From assembly GCA_910584655.1 (NCBI GenBank), contig CAJUBJ010000006.1, forward strand, positions 1 through 64,000: DNA of 64,000 bases. Direction: 5' to 3'. The notes under the pieces were generated by a model that searched no databases, was not told the origin of the DNA, and saw nothing but the letters and a program-made list of their open reading frames with translations. Below, in pieces: positions 7,208 through 15,612 of the stretch (position 1 is its first letter; each line of letters starts with the position of its first letter). Origin of the DNA: an uncultured Bacilli bacterium (lineage in GTDB: Bacteria > Bacillota_I > Bacilli_A > RF39 > UBA660). The position numbers were made by a program, and so were the translations under genes.

Positions 7208-7933
7208 TTAATCACATCTCTCTATCATGATTGGACTAAAGTTGTCTTCTTGTGTCAATAGTATTTCATTACTCTTACTCATTTCTAATATTGATAAGAA
7301 AGTAACTACTATATTTTCTTTTGTTATTTCATTAAATAGTTCAATAAAGTTTATCTTTTTTCTTGTATTAAGTATATTTCTTATATCTTTAATTTTATCT
7401 TCAACACTTAATTCTTTTTTTGTTATTTTAGTATTTAAAGGTTTAGCGAGTTTCTGTCGTTCAATAAATAACTTATATGCATTAAATAAATCTTCTATTT
7501 TAAATTCACCTTTTTGAATACCTTTTTCTTCAATGTATTCTTTTAAAGATTCGGGAAGTTTTGTGTATACTTCCCCTCTTTTTTCTTCTAATTCTTGAAA
7601 ATCTTTAGTTATTTTTTTGTATTTTTCATATTCTAATAGTTTATTTCTTAAATCTTCTTCAGATGATATGGAAAATTCATCGTCTGAAGTTTGTTCTTCA
7701 TCTTGGCGATTTATCAATAACTTACTTTTTAAATGTATTAGTTCTGAAGCCATTACTAGATATTCACTAGCTATATCAATATTATTTTCCTCAAGGCTAT
7801 GAATATAATCAAGATATTGATCTATAATTATGTGAATGTTTATTTCATATATATCCATTTTTGATTCTTTAACCATATGGAGTAATAAATCTAATGGGCC
7901 TTCAAAGTCTTTAACATAAAAATTATAAGTCAT
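7208..7933 (-). CDS. scpA: Segregation and condensation protein A (kleisin)
   Basis: 241 residues from the ATG at 7933 (AGGA nine bases upstream). The N-terminus has the kleisin signature DFEGPLDLLLHMVKESKMDIYEINI and LVMASELIHLKSKLLI. The middle is a charged linker and the C-terminus a winged helix that contacts SMC. Together with ScpB it closes the SMC ring. The gene lies between the unknown membrane protein and scpB on the same strand. The smc gene itself is not in the window. Confidence 0.93.
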   Translation of the reverse strand: MTYNFYVKDFEGPLDLLLHMVKESKMDIYEINIHIIIDQYLDYIHSLEENNIDIASEYLVMASELIHLKSKLLINRQDEEQTSDDEFSISSEEDLRNKLLEYEKYKKITKDFQELEEKRGEVYTKLPESLKEYIEEKGIQKGEFKIEDLFNAYKLFIERQKLAKPLNTKITKKELSVEDKIKDIRNILNTRKKINFIELFNEITKENIVVTFLSILEMSKSNEILLTQEDNFSPIMIERCD

Positions 7934-7944
7934 TATAATCATTC

Positions 7945-9360
7945 CTAACTACATCTGTATCCTTGTGCTTCTAGTTCAAATGAAACTACTTCTTTTGATT
8001 CATTATATCTAAAAAATCTATATTGCTTTAAACTTGATAGCGTTGCATCAGGAATACTTCTATATTCAAATTCATTTATCATAGTGAAATAAGTACTTGT
8101 TTCTACAAATGTTGAATTAAAGTTTTCTATTTTTTTATATTCATTTGAGATATTATTAAAATTTCTTAAATCAGAAAGAAAATTAGTATTTGTTTCTAGA
8201 GTATCATGATATGTTTCTCTTACTTTAACAAGTTTATCTTCTTGGAAGTAATATTTCATTTCATCGTTTAGATATGTACATGTCATAACTTTATTTTCGC
8301 CTTCATTTTCAGTTAGATTAACTTCTGGATATCTAGCTGGAGTTATTTCTTCTAATTTAAATTTATTGGCACTATTATATCCTCTTTCTGATATAGTTAA
8401 TGTTACCTCAGATGCAGCATTAGATCCTATTGCATCATATGAATGAATTAATGCACGATATACTATATTTTCTTCATCATACATGATTACATAATATTTT
8501 TTATCGAATAAATAAGGTCTTTCTGCTGTATTTGTTATATTAAATGTTAACTTAAATTCATTACCTTTTTTTGATTTTACAAAGTTTGTAAATTCTAAAT
8601 CGCCTAATCTTGCCCTAACTGATGAACGATTAAAATAATAGATGTCTTGATCTTCATCTTCTTCATTTTGTTTAGCGGAAGAAGTATTTCCAATTTCTAA
8701 TTCTATTTTTTTACTTATGTATGGAAGTGCTACTATTGTACTAAATAATAATAAGAAAAATAATACTACAACAATAGGATTGCCTTCCTTTTCAGGCTTT
8801 ATTTCATATAATACTTTTTCTTCACTATTAAATAAGTCTTTATTTGTTTTTTCTTCTTGTGTGTTAGAATTTTCTTCAATTATTACATTTTCAGTTGGAA
8901 CATTAGCATTTTCTTCTGTTTTTGGTAATTCAGCTTGTTTATTCTGAATTTTGTTTTCAGTTTTTTCTTCACTTTCAACATTAAATATTGTACTAAAATC
9001 TGCTGGAGCAAGTGAAGGTTGCTTAGGAGGAATAGTATTATTGGTTGATGTTGATATTTCTGATGAACTAATACTATTTAATATTCCATCTTTATTATTA
9101 ATATCATTTTCTATAGAATTTTCTTCTTTCATAGTTGGCATCTCAAAGCCATCATCTTTATCACCTGATGACAAATCAGCTTTTACTTCTTCTTTATTAT
9201 CTAAATCATTATTTTCTTTTGATGTGACGTTAGAAGTATTATTTATTATAGGCAAAGATATTTCTTCATTTGATAAATTATTAACTTCTTTAACATTTTC
9301 TGAATTAGTTAATATTTTTTCCTGTATTCCTTCTTCTTTTTTTAAAGTTTTATCTTCCAT
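7945..9360 (-). CDS. Single-pass membrane protein with long acidic N-terminus, unknown function
   Basis: 471 residues from the ATG at 9360 (GAAGGGATTACT upstream); an earlier ATG seven codons before has no ribosome site. Residues 1 to about 190 are acidic, Ser/Asn/Glu/Thr-rich and probably disordered, with no signal peptide. One membrane helix follows (about 193-215, IVVVLFFLLLFSTIVALPYI). The C-terminal 250 residues lie outside and contain strand-rich sequence typical of an Ig-like or FxLYD-type fold (LEFTNFVKSKKGNEFKLTFNITNTAERPYLFDKKYYVIMYDEE). The plan, disordered cytoplasmic tail, one helix and extracellular domain, recurs in this window (20976, 24341 and 55869). It is placed between spoVAE and scpA; a terminator separates it from spoVAE. 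Confidence 0.6.
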   Translation of the reverse strand: MEDKTLKKEEGIQEKILTNSENVKEVNNLSNEEISLPIINNTSNVTSKENNDLDNKEEVKADLSSGDKDDGFEMPTMKEENSIENDINNKDGILNSISSSEISTSTNNTIPPKQPSLAPADFSTIFNVESEEKTENKIQNKQAELPKTEENANVPTENVIIEENSNTQEEKTNKDLFNSEEKVLYEIKPEKEGNPIVVVLFFLLLFSTIVALPYISKKIELEIGNTSSAKQNEEDEDQDIYYFNRSSVRARLGDLEFTNFVKSKKGNEFKLTFNITNTAERPYLFDKKYYVIMYDEENIVYRALIHSYDAIGSNAASEVTLTISERGYNSANKFKLEEITPARYPEVNLTENEGENKVMTCTYLNDEMKYYFQEDKLVKVRETYHDTLETNTNFLSDLRNFNNISNEYKKIENFNSTFVETSTYFTMINEFEYRSIPDATLSSLKQYRFFRYNESKEVVSFELEAQGYRCS

Positions 9361-9405
9361 AGTAATCCCTTCATTCTTCATATTTAATTATAACAAATAA
9401 AGCCA

Positions 9406-9432
9406 AAATAAAAAAGAGATTTAATAATCTCT
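9406..9432 (-). terminator. Intrinsic terminator of the sigF-spoVA operon
   Basis: A 7-bp stem, AGAGATT (9415-9421) with AATCTCT (9426-9432), followed on the minus strand by UUUUUUAUUUU. It begins just after the spoVAE stop codon. Confidence 0.8.
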
Positions 9433-9433
9433 A

Positions 9434-9784
9434 TTAATCTTTAATTTTAAAAAATAATGAAAATAAGAATCCAAAGAAAATTGCTCCACTTATTCCAGCG
9501 CTAGTAGTTGATAAAAGATTATTAAACATCCCTATAAAGCCATGTGATTGGAATCCTTCATACGCTGCTTTATAAAGAGCATTACCAAATGAAGTTATTG
9601 GTATGCTACTTCCTACTAAAGAATAATCCGCAATCATTTCATATAGTCCTAAGAATGATAATATTGCTCCAGTTACAACTAATATACTGGTAATATGACC
9701 TGGCGTTAATTTTGTATTATCTAATATTATTTGTCCGATCATTGATATTAGACCTACTACTATAAAAGCATTTATATATATCAT
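9434..9784 (-). CDS. spoVAE: Stage V sporulation protein AE
   Basis: 116 residues, almost wholly hydrophobic with four predicted membrane helices. The sequence (GHITSILVVTGAILSFLGLYEM, then GGxSSIPITSFGNALYKAAYEGF-type region and a C-terminal SGAIFFGFLFSLFFKIKD) is that of the SpoVAE/SpoVAEB family. With SpoVAC and SpoVAD it forms the channel in the inner spore membrane that moves dipicolinic acid into the forespore and out at germination. The start codon overlaps the spoVAD stop as ATGA, so translation is coupled. Its own GAGGTGA site lies inside spoVAD. Confidence 0.92.
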   Translation of the reverse strand: MIYINAFIVVGLISMIGQIILDNTKLTPGHITSILVVTGAILSFLGLYEMIADYSLVGSSIPITSFGNALYKAAYEGFQSHGFIGMFNNLLSTTSAGISGAIFFGFLFSLFFKIKD

Positions 9785-10752
9785 GAACTCACCTCGATAC
9801 TTACTGCGTGCGTAATTGATGGAATACTCTTCTTTAAGTTAACCATTAATGGGCTATGAAGAGCTCCTGTTGCTAATATTAAAATTTTCTTATATTGCTT
9901 ATCTTTTATTATTTTATTAAATAATACTAATGGAACTACTACAGGACCACTTCCACCTTGATACATATTTTGATTTTCTTTGTACATTATACTTGAAGAA
10001 TCAAAATAGTTATTAGGAATATATTTGTAATCTTCTTCAATTAGTTTTAAAAATAAATTACTTCCGTATTTACCTAAATCACCAGTTACTATAAGATCAT
10101 AATAGTTTATATCTCTTTTTAATTCCTTAAGATGTTTGTTTAAAGTAACTGCTGCACTTGGGGCCATAACTGCTCCCATATTTGAGACATCTTTTATGCC
10201 ATAGTCAACAATTGTTCCAACTGTACTTGATTCTATCTTTATTTTTGATGGTTCTTTTGAAAGAAGACAGCAAGCTGCTCCTGTTGATGTTACTGTCGTA
10301 TATGATTTTTTTGGAGAACCATATTCTACTGGAAAACGATATTGTCTTTCTGCATTGAGACTATGACTTGAAGTAATTGCTAAGCCATTTTTTATTAAGT
10401 CTTTATCTATCATATTTGCTAGAACAATTAGTGATTCATTAAAGGTTGCACATGCATTATATAAACCTAGAAAAGGAATATTACGATTTACTATATTATA
10501 TGATGTTATCGCAATCTGATTTAACAAATCCCCACCAACTAATAAATCTATTTTATTAGTTAGTTTGTTTCTTTTTATAATATTTGTTAAGCATATATTT
10601 TGCATTTTTATTTCAGCATCTTCTATTTTTTCTTCCCCAAAATAGTAATCACTGATAGTATTTTGGTAAGTTATATTGCCTTTTTCTTCTTCAGGACCAG
10701 CTATTGTTTCATAATCTTTAAGATAGACATTATCATATTTAAAACTAGACAT
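9781..10752 (-). CDS. spoVAD: Stage V sporulation protein AD
   Basis: 323 residues, soluble, with a thiolase-like fold. Recognisable stretches are the N-terminal TIAGPEEEKGNI, LVGGDLLNQI, GLYNACATFNESLIVLANMIDKDLIKNG and the C-terminal GGSGPVVVPLVLFNKIIK. SpoVAD binds dipicolinic acid and sits on the outer side of the inner spore membrane. Length agrees with the family. It overlaps spoVAC by 8 bases and spoVAE by 4. The gene ends in UGA, which shows the standard code is in use. Confidence 0.95.
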   Translation of the reverse strand: MSSFKYDNVYLKDYETIAGPEEEKGNITYQNTISDYYFGEEKIEDAEIKMQNICLTNIIKRNKLTNKIDLLVGGDLLNQIAITSYNIVNRNIPFLGLYNACATFNESLIVLANMIDKDLIKNGLAITSSHSLNAERQYRFPVEYGSPKKSYTTVTSTGAACCLLSKEPSKIKIESSTVGTIVDYGIKDVSNMGAVMAPSAAVTLNKHLKELKRDINYYDLIVTGDLGKYGSNLFLKLIEEDYKYIPNNYFDSSSIMYKENQNMYQGGSGPVVVPLVLFNKIIKDKQYKKILILATGALHSPLMVNLKKSIPSITHAVSIEVSS

Positions 10753-11173
10753 TTAGCACCACCTTAATTAAAGTTAATATTACAGCACTTACAACTCCAT
10801 AAAGTATAACGGAACCAGCAAGTTTAAAAGTATTAGAACCTATATTTATTAAACCTTCTTTTTTATAATCTAGAATAGATGCTGCTATAGAATGAGCAAA
10901 TCCTGATATGGGAATTATAAGACCACATTTAAATTTTTGAAAAAGTGTATCAGATATTCCTAAGCATGTTAAGAAAGCAGTTGTAATAATTATGATTAAT
11001 AGCATAAATGCAATAGATAACTCACTATTATATATTCTGTTTAGGTTTACATATAGTAATGTTCCAATTAAGCCCATAAATCCACCTGTTATGAAAGAAA
11101 CTAACATATTTAAAAGCCTATTTTCTTTTGGTGTTGTTTCATCAACTAATTTTTTATATTTTATATTATTCAT
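10745..11173 (-). CDS. spoVAC: Stage V sporulation protein AC
   Basis: 142 residues with about four or five membrane helices. Typical family sequence is seen in the N-terminus (YKKLVDETTPKENRLLNMLVSFITGGFMGLIG) and in the middle (GLIIPISGFAHSIAASILDYKKEGLINIGSNTFKLAGSVILYGVVSA). SpoVAC is the mechanosensitive channel subunit for dipicolinic acid. It is the first spoVA gene here: spoVAA, spoVAB and spoVAF are absent, the minimal CDE set usual in clostridial and many gut spore formers. The sigma factor gene is 24 bases upstream, in the same operon. Confidence 0.95.
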   Translation of the reverse strand: MNNIKYKKLVDETTPKENRLLNMLVSFITGGFMGLIGTLLYVNLNRIYNSELSIAFMLLIIIITTAFLTCLGISDTLFQKFKCGLIIPISGFAHSIAASILDYKKEGLINIGSNTFKLAGSVILYGVVSAVILTLIKVVLNV

Positions 11174-11197
11174 ACTTAACCTCCATTATTATTGTGG

Positions 11198-11842
11198 TTA
11201 AGCACTTAAATAATTATACATTTTATTTAAACTTTTTTTCTCATGACGAGACACACTAACTTGTGAAATACCAAGAATTTTTGCGGTTTCGCTTTGAGTG
11301 TAATCTTTAAAATAACGATAATCGATGATTTTTTTCTCATCTGGACTTAGTGTATCAAGAGAATCTTTTAAATCAATATTATTGTTACTTATATATTCTT
11401 TTGGATCTGCAACCATTTCATATACTGGTCTTGTCTCTTCTGAGTCTAAAGACATAATATTTGAAGTACATGTATATACTTGATAAATTGTTTGTTCATC
11501 AATATTTAGAAATTCTGATATTTCTTTTACTGAAGGAAGATGGTTTAGTTTTTGGGCTAATAAATATTTTGTTTGTTCTATTCTTTTATATAAACCTAAT
11601 ATGTTTTTATTAAGTTTTATAGAACGAAGATTATTTGATAATTCATACATTTCTCCAAAAATGTAGTTGTAGGCATAAGTAGTGAACTTTGTTGTTCCAT
11701 TATCAACAAAGTTATTATATGCTTTTATGATACCTATTACTCCAGCTTGATATAAGTCTTCTTTTGGAACGTCATAGAACTTAGTTGCTATTTTATATAC
11801 TAATTTTTCATGTACTGCAATAATACTTTCTAAATTATTCAT
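11198..11842 (-). CDS. sigF: Sporulation sigma factor of the SigF/SigG type
   Basis: 214 residues, shorter than Bacillus SigF (about 255). Region 2 is YDVPKEDLYQAGVIGIIKAYNNF-x-TKFTTYAYNYIFGEMYELSNN; region 3 contains LNHLPSVKEISEFLNID; region 4 ends SQSETAKILGISQVSVSRHEKKSL, close to the helix-turn-helix of SigF and SigG. The gene order sigF then spoVA genes matches Bacillus and favours SigF over SigG. A good site (AGGTGATTTT) precedes the ATG. The usual partners spoIIAA and spoIIAB, anti-anti-sigma and anti-sigma factor, are not upstream, so forespore control must come from elsewhere. The promoter carries a Spo0A-box-like site. Confidence 0.85.
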   Translation of the reverse strand: MNNLESIIAVHEKLVYKIATKFYDVPKEDLYQAGVIGIIKAYNNFVDNGTTKFTTYAYNYIFGEMYELSNNLRSIKLNKNILGLYKRIEQTKYLLAQKLNHLPSVKEISEFLNIDEQTIYQVYTCTSNIMSLDSEETRPVYEMVADPKEYISNNNIDLKDSLDTLSPDEKKIIDYRYFKDYTQSETAKILGISQVSVSRHEKKSLNKMYNYLSA

Positions 11843-11861
11843 AAAATCACCTGTTACCTAG

Positions 11862-11902
11862 AATATAGTGGAAATAATTAATGTTTTAAACAGGTTCGAC
11901 AA
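11862..11902 (-). promoter_or_regulatory. sigF operon promoter with Spo0A-box-like site
   Basis: On the minus strand a -10 box TATATT (11862-11867) lies 17 bases from TTTAAA (11885-11890), and the octamer TTGTCGAA (11895-11902) sits four bases further upstream. TTGTCGAA is an excellent match to the Spo0A box (TGNCGAA core). This is where Spo0A~P activates the Bacillus spoIIA, spoIIE and spoIIG promoters. No regulator gene is in the window; the match is read by eye. Confidence 0.65.
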
Positions 11903-11925
11903 AGTAAGAAATTAATAGACTGTAT

Positions 11926-11957
11926 AAATGAAAAAATACTGTAAATTACAGTATTTT
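11926..11957 (-). terminator. AT-rich hairpin upstream of the sigF promoter
   Basis: An 11-bp stem (11933-11943 with 11947-11957) and 3-base loop followed on the minus strand by U6; the plus strand also has a T-run. It is the second hairpin after the surface-protein gene at 12021 and insulates the sigF promoter. Confidence 0.7.
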
Positions 11958-12000
11958 TTTTCTTTTTTATTATGTATTTGAATTTCTAAGCTAAAAAAAT

Positions 12001-12019
12001 AAAAGGATAGAATCCTTTT
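12001..12019 (-). terminator. Terminator of the 461-residue surface-protein gene
   Basis: An 8-bp stem, AAAAGGAT with ATCCTTTT, and a 3-base loop, followed on the minus strand by UUAUUUUUUU. It begins right after the stop codon. Confidence 0.75.
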
Positions 12020-12020
12020 A

Positions 12021-13406
12021 TTAATTCATATCAATTGTATAAGGGTCTGATTGTGTACCTGATCCACTAACTGTTATAGAAGGTTCTAAATTAATTACTG
12101 GTCTTATACCTAACTCAGAATCAACTCTTGATATTTCTAGGCCACCACCATTGTTAACGGTGAATATATTAGCTATATAATTATAATAGTCTGCTGGTGT
12201 TTGAGTATAAAAATTTTCACCATTGTAAAGATAATAATTATAGTTGTTTACACCATACGATCCACCTGCTAGAACTATTTCATCAGCAGTTATCTGACCT
12301 ACTTTTTGATTATAGTTTCCACCAAAATCTGCACTATTTGAAGGACAGCTTAATGTTGGATTTTTTTCATTTACAAGTCTTTGATAACCTCCGAAATATG
12401 TATGATAGTTCATTAAAGTATAACTTGAGTCATTACAGAAATTAGAAGGTATTACATATTTATCTAAGTCTTTGGAAGCTATGTTATTGTTGTACCATTC
12501 ATTCAATGAATTACTAACTACATTATTAATTGTTTCATTGTTATAAATATATTTTAAACCTGTGTAATCCATTGCATTTACTTTATCACTAAATTTTTGA
12601 TAAAAAGCTGATTTATCTAGAATTAGTTTTACAGAATTATTTTCATTAACTCCAACTATTCTCCATTTTAAATTGGCGAACTTTACATAATTATTGTTAA
12701 CAACTCCACGATAATAATATATTTTTCCATTTGGTGTTGCTGTCATAAACAATCCTTCTTCTTCAAATGAAGCAGTGTTTACATTAGGATTACCTTTACT
12801 TTCTATAACTCCAATATTACTTAAAATATTCTCCGCAAAAGTTGCTTTTATACTTGATTCTGTATCAATCAATTCAAAACGAGCTTTAAAGATAGCATTT
12901 TTATCAATGTTAGGCGCTTTTTTTTCATCAAACCACATTTTTATATTAGTTCTAACGGTTTCGTTTGGTTGAATTGAAGCTAAACCAATTAATTTACTTT
13001 GATTAACATCTTCTAATGTTGATTTAGTATTACTAAGATTTTTATATAAGGTTATTTCTTTTTCAATATTACCAGCAGCTTGGATTGTTAAAGCATTTGT
13101 GTCTATTGTCGAGTCGTTTAAAACATTTAGTCTAACTTGTAATTCTTTAGTTTCAGAACAGATATTGGTTATTGTTAATGTATAAGGACTTGATTCTATA
13201 CCTTCTTCATTTACAACAGAATCTATATTTTTCATTTCAATAGTATCCCCATTTGAAAAATAAACTTTAAAACAATTTAATGTAGTTGCACTCTTTTCTG
13301 TACTTTCTTTAGTTGCTACCCATAAACCATAGCCTGTTCCAATTGTAAGCACAAATAGAAACATAATACTGATTACTACTAAACTAAAAATATATTTTTT
13401 CTTCAT
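12021..13406 (-). CDS. Secreted or membrane-anchored surface protein with a WRIVG-type domain
   Basis: 461 residues. The N-terminus has a hydrophobic helix (about 7-27) ending GTGYGLWVATKESTEKSATTLNC, similar to the signal region of SipW-dependent camelysin/TasA-type proteins. A strand-rich domain follows (PYTLTITNICSETKELQVRLNVL). The C-terminal half has YYYRGVVNNNYVKFANLKWRIVGVNENNSVKLILD and many Asn, Tyr and Gly residues, ending GIRPVINLEPSITVSGSGTQSDPYTIDMN. That second half resembles the DUF6273-like modules of gut Firmicutes surface proteins. No sorting signal is seen. It is a single-gene unit. Function unknown; the family guess is by resemblance only. Confidence 0.6.
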   Translation of the reverse strand: MKKKYIFSLVVISIMFLFVLTIGTGYGLWVATKESTEKSATTLNCFKVYFSNGDTIEMKNIDSVVNEEGIESSPYTLTITNICSETKELQVRLNVLNDSTIDTNALTIQAAGNIEKEITLYKNLSNTKSTLEDVNQSKLIGLASIQPNETVRTNIKMWFDEKKAPNIDKNAIFKARFELIDTESSIKATFAENILSNIGVIESKGNPNVNTASFEEEGLFMTATPNGKIYYYRGVVNNNYVKFANLKWRIVGVNENNSVKLILDKSAFYQKFSDKVNAMDYTGLKYIYNNETINNVVSNSLNEWYNNNIASKDLDKYVIPSNFCNDSSYTLMNYHTYFGGYQRLVNEKNPTLSCPSNSADFGGNYNQKVGQITADEIVLAGGSYGVNNYNYYLYNGENFYTQTPADYYNYIANIFTVNNGGGLEISRVDSELGIRPVINLEPSITVSGSGTQSDPYTIDMN

Positions 13407-13491
13407 CTTATCACGCTCTATTCTAATTTTTCATTAATATAAATATATAATATTTAAGTTTTATAGTCAATGATTTGTAAAGAAAAAATTA

Positions 13492-13525
13492 TATTAAAAA
13501 ATGCCAATGTTAAATTGGCATTTTT
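13492..13525 (-). terminator. Terminator of the zinc-ribbon membrane-protein gene
   Basis: A 12-bp stem (13497-13508 with 13514-13525), loop of 5, followed on the minus strand by U5AAUAU. It lies 13 bases after the stop codon. Confidence 0.85.
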
Positions 13526-13538
13526 TGTAAATGTTAGC

Positions 13539-14576
13539 TTATTTTATAGTCTCTATTATTTTTAGGGCTTCATTTAATATTTCATAATTAAATTTTTGTG
13601 GATCATACATATCTGCTGCCATTATTATAAGAGTCTGACCTGATGAATTTATTTGAGTAATAGCCATAATATAACTTACACTAGGCTCAATTACTTCCAT
13701 AATTTGTAAGTCATGATTACTAATAAGTGTACTATATGCTCTATTAACTATAGTTCCATCTTGTTGCATAGATGAAGTTAAATCATCCTGCATAGAACGA
13801 TAAGTTTTTAAATCATAAACTCCTTCTATAAATGTCATAGTTATACCTAAGTTTCCATTTGACAAAGTTAAACCATCTTCTTCATATGGTACTGCAACAT
13901 AATCATTTGGAACATAAAATGTATATTTCCCTAGTTTTGCTGCGAAAGTATTCTCTGGAATTTCGTCAGGAGGATTTACATTCTCATTAGGATCTTTTTC
14001 AGAAGGAGGATTTTTTTCATCCTCTATTTTGTTATTTTTATCATCATCATTTGGTTTGTCTTTAGGATTTTCATTTTCTGATAATTTTATATCAGGGACT
14101 GTAGATGGATTTTTTGTTTCTTGTTTAGAATTATTATTTGTTATTAAAACAACAACTCCTATAATAATTATTACTATCATACAAAGCGGCGTTAGCAATT
14201 TGTTGTTTGATGGACTATTATTCTGGGTAATTTGGTTTGTTTCTCCTAATCCAAATTTTCCTTTTGGATTTCTACTTTCGTTAACTGTACTACTATTAGT
14301 TGAAGTGTTTTTTATAGGAGTTTTTACTTTTGGTAAATCAGGTGTAAAGTTAGGGGATGTGCTATTTTGTTTTTTTTCAAATGGATCTGCTTCTTCTGGA
14401 ATGTTTAAAATATTACTTTCCTTTTTCTTTGTTCTTTTATGAAGATTAATATTTTCAAAGGGATTTTCAAGTCCTGATGATGTATTTACTTCTTGTTTTT
14501 GGTCATTATTTCCACAGTTTGGACATTTCTCATCAGTGTCTTTCATAATACAACCACATTTTGGACACATTTTCAT
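13539..14576 (-). CDS. Zinc-ribbon membrane-anchored protein, unknown extracellular domain
   Basis: 345 residues from the ATG at 14576; AGGAGGT lies 7 bases before it, and a GTG inside that site is not the start. Residues 4-21 are a zinc ribbon (C4, C7, C18, C21: CPKCG and CPNCG). A disordered Ser/Asn/Pro linker follows, then one membrane helix (about 124-145), a Pro/Glu/Asp/Asn-rich spacer, and a globular outer domain of about 140 residues (AKLGKYTFYVPNDYVAVPYEEDGLTLSNGNLGITMTFIEG). The layout puts the zinc ribbon in the cytoplasm. Similar zinc-ribbon membrane proteins are frequent in low-GC gut Firmicutes and their role is unknown; a shorter relative is at 43107. Confidence 0.65.
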   Translation of the reverse strand: MKMCPKCGCIMKDTDEKCPNCGNNDQKQEVNTSSGLENPFENINLHKRTKKKESNILNIPEEADPFEKKQNSTSPNFTPDLPKVKTPIKNTSTNSSTVNESRNPKGKFGLGETNQITQNNSPSNNKLLTPLCMIVIIIIGVVVLITNNNSKQETKNPSTVPDIKLSENENPKDKPNDDDKNNKIEDEKNPPSEKDPNENVNPPDEIPENTFAAKLGKYTFYVPNDYVAVPYEEDGLTLSNGNLGITMTFIEGVYDLKTYRSMQDDLTSSMQQDGTIVNRAYSTLISNHDLQIMEVIEPSVSYIMAITQINSSGQTLIIMAADMYDPQKFNYEILNEALKIIETIK

Positions 14577-14619
14577 ATATAGCACCTCCTACTCTAATAA
14601 TTATATCATATTTTTTTAA

Positions 14620-14650
14620 ATTTAAAAAAATGGTTTTTACAAACCATTTT
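14620..14650 (-). terminator. Terminator of the phospholipase-C-like gene
   Basis: A 10-bp stem (14627-14636 with 14641-14650), loop TTAC, followed on the minus strand by U3 and AAAUUU. The stem overlaps the last codons of the gene. Confidence 0.75.
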
Positions 14651-15275
14651 GAGGATTTATATCTAGCATTTGAATATCCTTTATTATGTATTTGACTGTG
14701 TTACTAATAAATAAACAAATATCTGATACATCAAACATAAAAGTTTTTTCATTTTTACTTTCTTCTATAATTAATCCCATCTTTTCAATTAATATATCTA
14801 ATTTATCAACAGGAATTTCATTTAATTTTGTTATAGGTGGCTTGAATTCATTATAAAATAGTTTTAAAGATAAATTATATTGGTCAATTAAATCAATATT
14901 TATATTTGTATAATCATTATATATAACATCTCTAATTGCTGTATATGTAACCTTTTTCTTTAATGTATTTTTTGTATATCTTTCGATATATTGATATACA
15001 TAGTCTCTAAACCAATATTTATCTGTTAGTAAATGAATAAAGTACCCCATTTCAAAGGGCTTATTTAATTCACTACGATACTTAGTTAAAAATCTGTCGA
15101 TGTTTGGTATATCATCTTCGTTACTATAATCAAGAAAGTGAGATATCTCTTTGGTTTGACCTATTTGCTTCGAAATATCTGGAGCAATAGCTCCTAACAG
15201 CAACTCATCCTCATTCATTTTTAAATATTTGTTTACCTCTTTTGCAACACATAAATGTATAATTGCTGATGCCAT
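14637..15275 (-). CDS. Zinc-dependent phospholipase C family protein
   Basis: 212 residues. The start MASAIIHLCVAKEVNKYLK, with H7, then LLLGAIAPDISKQ, SHFLDYSN and FEMGYFIHLLTDKYWFRDYVY place it in the zinc-dependent PLC-like (Zn_dep_PLPC, PF00882) family. These proteins bind zinc through several His and Asp residues; the set visible here (H7, D in APD, H in SHF, H and D in IHLLTDK) is intact. There is no signal peptide, so it is likely cytoplasmic and unlike secreted clostridial alpha-toxin. Substrate unknown. AGGTGATAAT precedes the ATG. Confidence 0.75.
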   Translation of the reverse strand: MASAIIHLCVAKEVNKYLKMNEDELLLGAIAPDISKQIGQTKEISHFLDYSNEDDIPNIDRFLTKYRSELNKPFEMGYFIHLLTDKYWFRDYVYQYIERYTKNTLKKKVTYTAIRDVIYNDYTNINIDLIDQYNLSLKLFYNEFKPPITKLNEIPVDKLDILIEKMGLIIEESKNEKTFMFDVSDICLFISNTVKYIIKDIQMLDINPQNGL

Positions 15276-15307
15276 ATTATCACCTATTATAATTATAACA
15301 TATGTAT

Positions 15308-15535
15308 TTACTCTTTATAATTTTTTTTCATATACTTTACTATCTCTTTATCTCTAATAATTTTATTTTTACTGATTAATTTTCCATCAATATATAAAAT
15401 TGGAAATTGTTGTATGTTTTTATCATATATTAAATTTATTGTTACTTTTTCATTTATATTATTAGATAATTCTATTAATTTATTTCGTAATGTTATTCCT
15501 TCTTTTGTATTTGCTCCTATTATATCGATTTTCAT
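15308..15535 (-). CDS. Small thioredoxin-fold protein without active-site cysteines
   Basis: 75 residues. MKIDIIGANTKEGITLRNKLIELSNNINEKVTINLIYD and FPILYIDGKLISKNKIIRDKEIVKYM line up with the small redox-active-disulfide (TusA/thioredoxin-like) family, in which the first loop reads GxxCxxCxxL. Here that loop is GANTKEGITL, with no cysteine; the proline of the FPILYIDG loop is kept. The fold is thus probably retained but the disulfide chemistry is lost. The start is supported by AAAGGAAG. The gene stands alone between the PLC-like and the membrane-protein genes. Confidence 0.6.
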   Translation of the reverse strand: MKIDIIGANTKEGITLRNKLIELSNNINEKVTINLIYDKNIQQFPILYIDGKLISKNKIIRDKEIVKYMKKNYKE

Positions 15536-15612
15536 ATTTCTTCCTTTCGTTTAAATATATTAATATTTTAATATGAAAATAAAATGAAGATATTATGAAA
15601 ATTAAGTAATTA

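Noticed and set aside
9781..9784. Use of UGA as tryptophan (Mycoplasma code).
   Set aside because: spoVAD ends in UGA at the right place and overlaps spoVAE as ATGA; the standard code fits all genes.
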